From contig BJHQ01000005.1 of the NCBI GenBank assembly GCA_014193115.1, forward strand, positions 238,982-302,981: 64,000 bases of DNA, written 5' to 3'. This stretch comes from Planctomycetota bacterium (GTDB taxonomy: Bacteria; Planctomycetota; UBA11346). Below are positions 51,756 through 60,361 of the stretch, piece after piece (within the stretch, counting starts at the first letter, position 1; every line of letters starts with the position of its first letter). The translations under genes were made by a program, and so were the position numbers. The notes beneath the pieces were generated by a model. It was not told where the DNA came from, searched no databases, and was given only the letters and a program-made list of their open reading frames with translations.

Positions 51756-54700
51756 ATGATCAAACCCATCATCTTCCTGACTGGCCTGCTCGGCGCATTC
51801 CTGCCCCTGATGGCGGCAGACTCCGCACCGCTGGGAAAACTCCCGCCACCAAAACTGGATTATTCCAAACCGATCCAGTTTGATGTGCAATTCGCTCCTG
51901 CGACCTTCCCCAAGGATGCCCCGAAGGAGGTCCGCAACAATCCCATGCCGGCCATTATCGGCGGGTATCTGGAAGGTGGGAAAGTTACCGGTGCCTATGC
52001 GCCGGTTATGAGTCATGTTTATCATGCTGGTTTAAGTCCGGATCAATACGAGTGGGATCTGTGTCCCTATGGTCCCCGTCCCAGTGAAGGGCAACCAGAA
52101 AAATTCAACAGTGCCACGCTGCGGTTGACGGATACTCAGGTCGAGGGTACCTGGAGTTTTCACTACATTTCCGCCAAGGATCCCAGCCAAACAACTTCAC
52201 CTGTCTATGAACTCAGCATCAAGGCCACCGCAAATGGTTGCGGATATGCCGGAACTTATACAGGGAAAATCGCGGATGTGCCGGTCAGTGGCGACTGCGT
52301 TCTGGCCGCCCACAACATTCCGGCGGGGATGATCGATCCGGCCAATGCTTTTTACCAGATTATTGGTGGTAATTATGATGTTATTGTTGAAGTCCAAGCG
52401 GGCAAAGCGGTCCAGGCCTGGGCGGTTGCAGGGGTGATTGGTGCCCACGGGTGGGTGTATCGTCAAACGAATGATTCGGTGGCTGCCACCTTTCTTTTTC
52501 CTGCCGATGCGTCGGGCATGACCCTGATAATCACCGACGAGGGTCTGGATGGCAAAGCCGTCACGCTGGGCGGTCAAATCACCATCACGCCGGATCCGAA
52601 AATTGCGTCGAAGATGTTCGGACCAATGTCGCTTGATCTCAGCGGTACCGTCATCAGTGGCGCAGGAAAATTGCGTGGGAAAGCCAAAGAATCCAAGATC
52701 GTGCAGGCCAGAAATTATCCGCTCACCGATTCCCTGATGGCCCGGAGCCTGGCCCTTCTCAAGGAAAGCTTTCGTGGCTGCAAACCAACCGCGCCAGAAC
52801 TACTGGCCCAGGCCGAACAGGAATCGCTGCGCACGGATGTTCAACCGGCCCCGAGCGAACAGACCCGTTATATGCAACGTCTTTGGAAGTATGGCGCAGA
52901 TTCCTACTCTTGTTCCTACATCTATGCTCCCTGGCTCGATCTTGATGTTGTCCCCAACGCTGTCCGGTATCGATTCGAATTGATCGACGCAACCATCCAG
53001 AACCGGCCAGTGATCGACTCATTCGAGGCGTCCTCGCCCCGGGCCTCGCTCAGTCCTTTCTGGGCAAAGGTGCCCAAGAACCCTGGAAAGGTTTTTGATC
53101 GCAACCCCCTCAGTTCGCTGCGCGTCACCGCTCTGGATGCTGAAGGGAAAGCGCTGGGAAAACCGCAGGAATGCGGTATCACCCGCCGGCCGGCTTTTGC
53201 CCAGGATCAGATCGTGACCCCTGATCCCAAGGTGCTGATGGAACTGGCGCTGCGCCAAGCATACCATTTGACGAATCGTTATTATTCCCACCTGTATCTG
53301 ACCGAGGCGGTATTGGCGGCCAAGAATGGGGTAAAACCACTGGAGTATTACTCTCCGCATCACCATTATCCACAGACTTTGATGGTTCAGCAGGAGGAAA
53401 ATCCAGTTCGCCGGGATCAGTACATGCGGCTGTTGAACACCTATGTAGAACAACGGAACAAGGAGCAATTCGGTTTCTTCAAGACGCCGTACCACTACAA
53501 CGTTGCCCTGGGTGGCGTGGCCCAGGAAACCGGACGCAATCTTCTGAACGTCCTGGATCTGCAACCAAACTCCGAAATACTGGATCGCCTTCGCCTGTGG
53601 ACACGTTTCTTTGCTCGCCTGCAGCAACCCAGCGGTTCGTGGACGATTTCGCATCGGGACATGCTCGGGTGCATCGGCGCTTATGCCCTCAGTGGATCTT
53701 TCTTTTTGGATCAACCGAGCACGCCCTGGTTGCCATTTCTGGCCCGTCTGCGCCAGCACGACCACGATCCGACCTTTCGCGCTCTGGAGCGTGGTCTTGA
53801 GGAAAAAGCCGTGTCCTGGGTCTGTAACAACATGCTGCGCACCGGTTTTTCGGAGAACGTACAACAGCAGACCCTCAGCAACGATAACGGTCACACGGCA
53901 GTCAATCAAATCGAATATGCATTGTACGTACTGCGCCATGCCCCGCCCGCCCAACGTGATGTGGTCATGGCCACCGATCTCATGCGCCGGATCGAGGATC
54001 TCTTCATCACCTGGGATACACATCCTCTGACCAGGGGAATGAATTTAACCTTTGACCGTTCGTTGTATGCGGTTGAAGCCCTTTGCTTCCTGGAATTGTA
54101 TGCCTTGACCGGTGATCAGTTGATGCGGACCAAGAGTGAGGCCCTGGTCAGCACCTATTTGCAGGACAGCGATCCGTGGCACGGTAGCAAAGGTGGATTC
54201 TTGAGCAAAACCGGCTATGATCGATTCCTACAGGAAACAGACGATCCCGACTGGATCGTGCGCTGGGTGGAGCGTGACCGCGAACTGCGCACCACACCGA
54301 TTGCTGCCGTGCCCGAAAAACACCTGACGGTAACCCTGGATCAATTGATCGATGGAATCGACCGGGTGGTGATCGATCTGGCCCTGTCTGATGGCAAGGT
54401 GACCCAGGCACTGGCGCGCACCCCGACCTGGGATGGTCCCGGGATCAATTTTTATCAACCCGGCACCGTCCACACCCGTCTTGGCAAGGCTTTCTATCAC
54501 AGCGTGGACGCGTCCGGTCTGAAACTGAGCGCCGAAGGGCTCAGTGGCCTGGTGAAACTTACCCTGAAACCGCCCCAAGGCGAGCAATTGATCTCTCTGA
54601 CAGCTGAAATCAGCGCCAAGCGACATGCCCTGCGCGGCTGGCGCGGAACCTGGAAACAGGACAATAATCAGGGCCGGGTCGAAGGCGTCACCCTGGTCGA

Positions 54701-55301
54701 TGCCGTTGTCAAAGGTCCGCAGCAGATCTTCGTCAAAGTGAACGAGGCCCTGAGCGGTGGAGAAGCCTGGCAGAACTGGGCCTTGGCCGGGGCAGTCCTC
54801 TCAAGCACAGGAAGTGCAACCGGCGCGACCCTCATCAATCCGAACGCTGGCTGGACCGCCCAGTCCACGGGCCTGAATGACTGCGCTCTCAACGGTGATA
54901 CGTTCACCATGACCCTGGATAGCGAGGTCACCTGGCATGGCGTCGCCGAGCGCACCCCGCCAGACAACTACCAACGGTCTCTTTACAAGACCACCCCGGA
55001 ATCCAAGGAGGCGCTCTTGGCGCACTGGGAGATCCCCGTCAATGGAACTCCTCCATACAACAAGGGAGAAGTTTCTCTGAGTTGCCGATTCCTCAAAGCC
55101 GGAACCGGTGATTTCCCCGCCGACGGAAAACTGATCTACCAGACCGATTCCAAACCCATCGTCCCCGGAAAATACCGACTGAAACTTGAGGGCAAACGCC
55201 TGGGCAACATTCTCTACGGTAAGGCCACCATCACCGGACCAGACGGCAAGGAAACTGCCCGGCAGTTTCTGGGTGATGTGGAGGCGGTCGGAAAATCTTG
55301 A
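51756..55301 (+). CDS. Array paralogue 7 (long type): secreted multi-domain protein, predicted (alpha/alpha) toroid
   Basis: This 1181-aa protein starts at the ATG preceded by AAGGAG at 6 bases, giving signal peptide PIIFLTGLLGAFLPLMAA. The N-terminal beta region (about 25-310) has GGYLEGGKVTGAYAP and GTYTGKIADVPVSG. The sandwich module (about 377-477) has SYIYAPWLDLDVVPNAVRYRF. The toroid (about 490-842) has SHLYLTEAVLAAKNG, SPHHHYPQTLM, FKTPYHYN, RLQQPSGSW (621-629), QQQTLSNDNGHT and MRRIEDLFITWD. The C-terminal beta modules (about 855-1181) have TPTWDGPGINFYQPG and NPNAGWTAQS. It is nearest to paralogue 3. Clusters of conserved His, Tyr and Glu in the toroid could form an active site. No known enzyme family is recognised. 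Confidence 0.86.
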   Translation: MIKPIIFLTGLLGAFLPLMAADSAPLGKLPPPKLDYSKPIQFDVQFAPATFPKDAPKEVRNNPMPAIIGGYLEGGKVTGAYAPVMSHVYHAGLSPDQYEWDLCPYGPRPSEGQPEKFNSATLRLTDTQVEGTWSFHYISAKDPSQTTSPVYELSIKATANGCGYAGTYTGKIADVPVSGDCVLAAHNIPAGMIDPANAFYQIIGGNYDVIVEVQAGKAVQAWAVAGVIGAHGWVYRQTNDSVAATFLFPADASGMTLIITDEGLDGKAVTLGGQITITPDPKIASKMFGPMSLDLSGTVISGAGKLRGKAKESKIVQARNYPLTDSLMARSLALLKESFRGCKPTAPELLAQAEQESLRTDVQPAPSEQTRYMQRLWKYGADSYSCSYIYAPWLDLDVVPNAVRYRFELIDATIQNRPVIDSFEASSPRASLSPFWAKVPKNPGKVFDRNPLSSLRVTALDAEGKALGKPQECGITRRPAFAQDQIVTPDPKVLMELALRQAYHLTNRYYSHLYLTEAVLAAKNGVKPLEYYSPHHHYPQTLMVQQEENPVRRDQYMRLLNTYVEQRNKEQFGFFKTPYHYNVALGGVAQETGRNLLNVLDLQPNSEILDRLRLWTRFFARLQQPSGSWTISHRDMLGCIGAYALSGSFFLDQPSTPWLPFLARLRQHDHDPTFRALERGLEEKAVSWVCNNMLRTGFSENVQQQTLSNDNGHTAVNQIEYALYVLRHAPPAQRDVVMATDLMRRIEDLFITWDTHPLTRGMNLTFDRSLYAVEALCFLELYALTGDQLMRTKSEALVSTYLQDSDPWHGSKGGFLSKTGYDRFLQETDDPDWIVRWVERDRELRTTPIAAVPEKHLTVTLDQLIDGIDRVVIDLALSDGKVTQALARTPTWDGPGINFYQPGTVHTRLGKAFYHSVDASGLKLSAEGLSGLVKLTLKPPQGEQLISLTAEISAKRHALRGWRGTWKQDNNQGRVEGVTLVDAVVKGPQQIFVKVNEALSGGEAWQNWALAGAVLSSTGSATGATLINPNAGWTAQSTGLNDCALNGDTFTMTLDSEVTWHGVAERTPPDNYQRSLYKTTPESKEALLAHWEIPVNGTPPYNKGEVSLSCRFLKAGTGDFPADGKLIYQTDSKPIVPGKYRLKLEGKRLGNILYGKATITGPDGKETARQFLGDVEAVGKS

Positions 55302-55480
55302 TCGCCAGCGCGGTACGAGGGTGGCCTGGGATCAAGCGACGCCAGGCTTCGTCGTCCATTTGGGACAATAGAGTGGCCGTTGCAGACAACACTGGCCAGG
55401 TGCACGGGAGTACAAGGATTATGCCCGTCTCAACTGGTCGATTGTCGGCACCGCTCCGGCAGGTGAGCCGCCCCCGATCT
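55301..55480 (-). pseudogene. Duplicated AraC 5' end plus upstream region
   Basis: This segment aligns with 32201-32370. Positions 55301-55380 correspond to the first 27 or so codons of the AraC regulator read on the minus strand (compare MATILSQTDGEA). The start codon has changed from ATG to ACG and the rest of the gene is missing. Positions 55381-55480 correspond to the regulator's upstream DNA, with a 10-bp insertion. It lies in the 306-bp gap before the GH10 gene; the remainder (55481-55607) shows no gene. The coding part is dead, but the conserved upstream part could serve as a second regulator-binding or promoter site. Confidence 0.8.
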
Positions 55481-55607
55481 GCTGCGAACGAAGGAGAATG
55501 AATCCCTTGGACGCTCTCGGTACGCTTGCGATGCGCTCAATACCACCGTCCTCCGCCATCCTGGCTGGGGCGAATCGCGATCACCTCCGCTTTAGGATAG
55601 GTGCCCC

Positions 55608-57002
55608 ATGACCACCACCCCGATCATCCTTGAGAACGGCCAAGAATGGAAAATCCTCGAATCAGCAACTGCTTTTTCCACGGATAAATACAAAGATCTG
55701 ATTGAGGACAGCCATGCCCGCATCGATCAGCGGCGGCGGCGCTGGTTGGCCCTGCGGCTGAGCGACCGGGACGGCAAAGCCCTTGCCCATCGGACCGTGC
55801 GCCTGCGGCAGTTGCGCAGTGATTTTCTCTGGGGATTTTGCGGTGCCGGAGTGATGGACGCCTGTCACGAACCGCAAAGACTCGAAAATGATGTGGTCAG
55901 ACGCAACCTGCTGCACCTGGGTCGCCTGTTCAACGCGGTGAATCTGTTGAACTATTGGCAGGAGTGGTCTTGGAAGGAGACGCAAAAAGGCGAAGAGTTC
56001 ATGGGGTACCAGAACTACGACACCCTTGACCGGGCGGTGCAGTGGGCCTGTGGCCATGGTCTGGTGGCCAAGTGCCATCCGCTGTGGTGGGGCGTCCCCA
56101 AGGCCATCCCCGCTTGGATGGACCGTTTTGATGCGAAGAAACGCTCCATGTTCCGTGAGGTCCGTCTGCGTCAGATCGTCAACCGGTTCAAGGGACGCGT
56201 CAGTGTTTATGACGCAGTCAACGAGGCCATCTGGGAACCGACCCTGGCCAAGACCGCCACCCGCCACTGGCCTCACAACACACCGATCCCCGAGTTGGCA
56301 CAGGACCTCGCCGAAGTCATGGCCATCGTTCGTGATGAGGATCCAAATGCGACGATGGTCATCAATGATTACGGCCAATGGGTCGGCGATACGACCAAGA
56401 TTCCGGTTGCCTGCAGCGATGGCACCTTTATCAGCAATCAGGACCAGGCCCAGCGTTACCGGGACCTGATGATGGCCCTCAAGGATCTGGGTGCTGCCCC
56501 CGATGCCATGGGTTTTCAGGGATTTTCAGCCATCGGGAAACTGGAACAGCACGTGGCCACGTATGATTTCCTGGCCAAGACCGGCCTGCCCATCCACGTC
56601 ACCGAATTCCATGCCGGAGGAGCCCATGCTGCAAACTTGGTGAAGGCCGGTGTGCCCCGACCTGAAATCATCGACCGGATCGCCGAATATGCCGATGCCT
56701 CGATGGTTTTGGCTTTCGCCCATCCGGCTCTTGAGGCATTCTTCTTCTGGTATGACCAGGACTATCTGTTCGATGGACGCGGTCTGCCCAGCGCCTGGTA
56801 CAACCGGATCTACCAGCGCATCCACAAAGACTGGACCACCGATGTGGTTATGACCACTGACGCGGATGGACTCCTGCGTACTCGCGCCTTTACCGGCAGT
56901 TATCGCCTGTCCTTCGAAGAGCCAGGCGTATCGCCCACCGGAATCAATCTCAGCATCCCGGCCGCCAGTCGCGGGGAAATCGCGATGCAGGTCATCATAT
57001 GA
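55608..57002 (+). CDS. GH10 family endo-1,4-beta-xylanase
   Basis: This 464-aa protein has a GH10 TIM barrel. The acid/base Glu is in VYDAVNEAIW (near residue 206), the nucleophile in LPIHVTEFHAG (near 332), and HPLWWGVP and FFFWYDQDYLF are the substrate-cleft blocks. GH10 enzymes cleave the beta-1,4-xylan backbone with retention of configuration. The N-terminal 100 residues (HARIDQRRRRWLALRLSDRDGK) form the beta domain seen before the barrel in several PVC-type GH10 proteins. No signal peptide is seen from this ATG, which is odd beside secreted neighbours, and suggests action on oligosaccharides in the cytoplasm or non-classical export. It is the clearest substrate clue in the array. Confidence 0.9.
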   Translation: MTTTPIILENGQEWKILESATAFSTDKYKDLIEDSHARIDQRRRRWLALRLSDRDGKALAHRTVRLRQLRSDFLWGFCGAGVMDACHEPQRLENDVVRRNLLHLGRLFNAVNLLNYWQEWSWKETQKGEEFMGYQNYDTLDRAVQWACGHGLVAKCHPLWWGVPKAIPAWMDRFDAKKRSMFREVRLRQIVNRFKGRVSVYDAVNEAIWEPTLAKTATRHWPHNTPIPELAQDLAEVMAIVRDEDPNATMVINDYGQWVGDTTKIPVACSDGTFISNQDQAQRYRDLMMALKDLGAAPDAMGFQGFSAIGKLEQHVATYDFLAKTGLPIHVTEFHAGGAHAANLVKAGVPRPEIIDRIAEYADASMVLAFAHPALEAFFFWYDQDYLFDGRGLPSAWYNRIYQRIHKDWTTDVVMTTDADGLLRTRAFTGSYRLSFEEPGVSPTGINLSIPAASRGEIAMQVII

Positions 57003-57153
57003 TCGGCTGGCAACAAGCCGCGCAGGACACTCATCCTGGAATGAGATGTCAACAAACGCGAGATATTCCGACCATGCAGAAGGGAACCAGATGACCCAAT
57101 GCGCTGGACGGGCATCGTGGTGCATCATGAACCAACCGCAGGAGAATATTCCT

Positions 57154-60100
57154 ATGTGCTGCCAGCCCGTTACTGATCGTCTCGCCTCTTTCCCTCCGGC
57201 ACCGTCCTGGCCACACGGCGCAGCATCAGTCTGGGGCAGGCGGTTGGCGGTTTTCCTAGCGGTGCTGTCCGTGGCCGTGGCCGCCGATCCGGCCCTCGCC
57301 GGCCTCACCATCGATCGCGGTGTCGCCCTGAGCGTGCCCGGTTCCAAGACCACCATCGAACTCGCCAGCAGCGGGCGGTTCGTGGTCCATGCCCTGGTGG
57401 TGGATGAGGCCGCCCGTGCGTCCCTGGCGGCGCAGCTGGCGGCGGCGGAGAGCTCCGCCGGTATCGTTCAGTCGGATGCACTGCCCCGCCTGCCGTATGG
57501 CGACCGAATCGCCAACCTGGTGGTGTGTGATGCCGACGCCCTCGGCGGCAAGGCTCCGACCCAGGCTGAGGTGCAGCGGGTGTTGGCTCCAGGCGGTGTC
57601 CTGCGCTGGCACCAGGGCGGGACCTGGACGACCATCGCCGCCTCGGCCACCGCCTCAGGCATCTGGCCAAGTTTCGATGGCGGCCGAGGCAGCATGGCCA
57701 GCACCGATGATCCGCTGATCACCCTGCCTCTGGCGGCGCGCTGGCTGGATGGGCCGGTGATCGGCCAGACCCCGGCCGGGGTCGACATCTGGTGCAGCGT
57801 GGTCAATGGCGGCCGATATGTCCAGGTCACCAACATCGACGAGGCCAATGTCCATGCGCCGGCCCGACAACGGCCGTTGTGGATCGTCGCCCGGGACGCC
57901 AGCAATGGCACCCGGCTGTGGCGGCAGCGCTATCCAACCGATCTGTCGGCCCAGAAGGCTCTGCCCTGGGGCGGCTACATTGCCGCCAGCCCGCGCTGCA
58001 TCTTCGCTTTCGCTGGCAGCGATCAGGTTGCGGCCTTCGACGGTGCCACCGGGGCAGAGATTCGCCGCTTCGCCCTTGGCGGTCCCCGGCGGATTCCCGG
58101 GCACCTGGTGTGGCAGGGCGACCGGCTGCTGGCTCAGACCACCGCCGGCTGGAGCGCCTTCGCCGAGGACGGCACACCGGCCTGGTCCATCGTCACGAAG
58201 GACCTGTGGCCAGGCTGGGGAGCGGCGATGATCACCCATCTTGCCGACCATCAGGTCCTGGTGCTCCAGGAAGGCGATCGCATGCGGGCGTTCAACCTCG
58301 CCGACGGCACTGAACGCTGGTCGGTGGCCATGTCCGCTCCCGGCGACCGCGGCGTGCGAACCTGGCAGCTGCAGGCGCTGTCCGGGGGCAGCGTGGCGGT
58401 CCGGACCCAAGGCGAACTCACCGCGTATTCCCTGGTGGATGGCCTCAAGCGCTGGACGGTGGCAGCGACCGGCAACCTTCCTTTCACTGGCCGGCCTGAC
58501 ACCTACGCCTGGAACGGTGGATTCGCCCGTGCCGGGAAGAAATTTGATGCGGTGACCGGGGCCGACCTGGGCGGAGCGCCGAACGCCAGCGTCGATCGCT
58601 GCACCCTGCCTCTGCTGACTTCTACCTTCCACATCAGCAGCCACAGCAGCCATGTCGGCAGCGCTGATCCCAAACAGCGCCTGCCTGGTTACGCAGCCCT
58701 GCGCCTGTCCTGCAACAGCGCCAACGCGGTGGGTTCGGGGCTGATCTTCGGCATCGCCTCGGACTGCATGTGCAATGCCAGCCATCTGCGCGGCATCACC
58801 GCCCATGGTTCGGCCCCGGCTGCGCTCATCCAGGCCGATCCGCAGACGCCCCGGCCCACGGTGCGCGGTGCCGGGAAGCCGGCGCCAGCTGCCAGCTCAG
58901 CGCCGGCAGCAGCCTCTGGCAAGGAATGGCCGATGTTCCGGCAGAATATCCAGCGATCTGCTGGTCTCGACGCCGCGCCGCTGCGGTCGCCAGCTCAGCT
59001 CTGGAGCGTGGCCGCATCACCGTCGTTGGTCCCTGGCCCGGTGGCCGTGTCCCGGGCGGCTGGCGGACAGGCGGGCATCCGCGGGCTGACCTGTGCCGAG
59101 GGACTGGTCTGCGTCGCCGATGCCGGCCATCAGCGGGTCCTTGGCCTGGACGTTGGCGACGGTCGGCGGCGCTGGGCGGTGCAACTGGGCGCTGGCCTGG
59201 ACACACCGCCAACCATTCACGCCGGGCGGGTGCTGTTCGGCGCCCTCGACGGCTGGGTGTGGTGTCTTGCGGCGACGGACGGAGCGCTGATCTGGCGTAC
59301 CCGGCTGGCCCCCGCCGAGGATTTCCTGCCCGCATACGGCCAGGTGGCGTCGCGTTGGCCGGTGGTGGGGGCGGTGACGGTGGCGGATGGCCTGGTCCTG
59401 GCCAGCGTCGGGCGCAGCACCGCGGTGGATGGCGGGGTGCTGTTGGCTGCTCTCGATCTCGATACCGGCGCAGTGCGCTGGATCCGTCCGATCAATCCGG
59501 TTGGAGGCCGGGAAAGCCGCTCGTTCAACGACGTGCTCATCGCCGGCGGCCGCGGTCTGCGCTTCCTCGGTCAGCCGGCGACGCCGGTACCGGCGCCTGC
59601 TGCTCAGGAAAAGGAATCACCTTCCGACACCCTGGTCCCAGCGGTGGAGGGCCTGGCCAACTTCGTGCGCAATGACCAGGACGCGGCTCTGCACGGCTAT
59701 ACCTGGGCCCCGATGTTGTACGGCGGTATTCGTGGCCGGTTGCTGGCCTGGCGCGATCAGCGGATCTTCGGCTTCGCCCGGCACAGCTACGCGTGGATCA
59801 ACAACAGCACCACCCAGCTCAAGGATCCCCTGGCCGTTTTCATGGCCCCGGCCGACCTCGTCAGCTCGGCCGCCAGCAACCTGCCGGCCAAGAATGCGCC
59901 CGCGGACTACGGTCCACCGACGGCGTGGAGCCGGCCCCTGGGTGCGACCAGCGATCGCCTGCAGGCCTGCCTGGTGGTGGGCGACACCGCCTGGGCCGCC
60001 TGGACGGTTGCTCCGGCGGCGTCTGGCGCTGCGGATGCTGCGGCTGCGGCTGCGCCAGCCGCGGTCCGGGAGACCGGCCGCATCGCCAGTTGGAAACTCG

Positions 60101-60228
60101 CGGATGGCACGCCCGGTCCGATCATCGACCTCGATGCCGGCCTGATGCGCGACGGCCTGATCGCCACCGACGGCCGGCTGTATGCGGCCTGCTCCGATGG
60201 TTCCGTGCGCTGCTTCCATGATCGCTGA
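57154..60228 (+). CDS. Secreted degenerate methyltransferase-like domain fused to PQQ-type beta-propeller
   Basis: This protein is 1024 aa from the ATG preceded by AGGAG at 9 bases. A hydrophobic leader RRLAVFLAVLSVAVAADPALA lies near residues 33-53. The next 110 residues resemble a class I SAM methyltransferase found at the start of some large PQQ proteins: TTIELASSGRFVVHALVVDE, LPYGDRIANLVVCDAD and VQRVLAPGGVLRW. The usual glycine-rich SAM loop is missing, so catalysis is unlikely. The rest is propeller blades (VARDASNGTRLWRQ, FNLADGTERWSV, ALDLDTGAVRWIRP), interrupted by a Cys-containing SDCMCNASHL block. It probably works outside the cytoplasm with the array enzymes. The frame is open further upstream, but that would overlap the GH10 gene. 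Confidence 0.82.
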   Translation: MCCQPVTDRLASFPPAPSWPHGAASVWGRRLAVFLAVLSVAVAADPALAGLTIDRGVALSVPGSKTTIELASSGRFVVHALVVDEAARASLAAQLAAAESSAGIVQSDALPRLPYGDRIANLVVCDADALGGKAPTQAEVQRVLAPGGVLRWHQGGTWTTIAASATASGIWPSFDGGRGSMASTDDPLITLPLAARWLDGPVIGQTPAGVDIWCSVVNGGRYVQVTNIDEANVHAPARQRPLWIVARDASNGTRLWRQRYPTDLSAQKALPWGGYIAASPRCIFAFAGSDQVAAFDGATGAEIRRFALGGPRRIPGHLVWQGDRLLAQTTAGWSAFAEDGTPAWSIVTKDLWPGWGAAMITHLADHQVLVLQEGDRMRAFNLADGTERWSVAMSAPGDRGVRTWQLQALSGGSVAVRTQGELTAYSLVDGLKRWTVAATGNLPFTGRPDTYAWNGGFARAGKKFDAVTGADLGGAPNASVDRCTLPLLTSTFHISSHSSHVGSADPKQRLPGYAALRLSCNSANAVGSGLIFGIASDCMCNASHLRGITAHGSAPAALIQADPQTPRPTVRGAGKPAPAASSAPAAASGKEWPMFRQNIQRSAGLDAAPLRSPAQLWSVAASPSLVPGPVAVSRAAGGQAGIRGLTCAEGLVCVADAGHQRVLGLDVGDGRRRWAVQLGAGLDTPPTIHAGRVLFGALDGWVWCLAATDGALIWRTRLAPAEDFLPAYGQVASRWPVVGAVTVADGLVLASVGRSTAVDGGVLLAALDLDTGAVRWIRPINPVGGRESRSFNDVLIAGGRGLRFLGQPATPVPAPAAQEKESPSDTLVPAVEGLANFVRNDQDAALHGYTWAPMLYGGIRGRLLAWRDQRIFGFARHSYAWINNSTTQLKDPLAVFMAPADLVSSAASNLPAKNAPADYGPPTAWSRPLGATSDRLQACLVVGDTAWAAWTVAPAASGAADAAAAAAPAAVRETGRIASWKLADGTPGPIIDLDAGLMRDGLIATDGRLYAACSDGSVRCFHDR

Positions 60229-60361
60229 ACCAGACCAGGCGAGCATCCAAAGTATTCACCAGGCATGTCAGTGCCTGCATCAGCATCACCGCTTGACCTC
60301 GGAGCCGCCATCGGAGCGGCCAGAGTTCCAACATGCCAAGCACAATCACCAGAAGATAACC

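Noticed and set aside
46853..60228. Functional PQQ-dependent dehydrogenases
   Set aside because: Propeller blades are clear, but the PQQ- and calcium-binding residues of the dehydrogenases are not seen, so only the fold is claimed.
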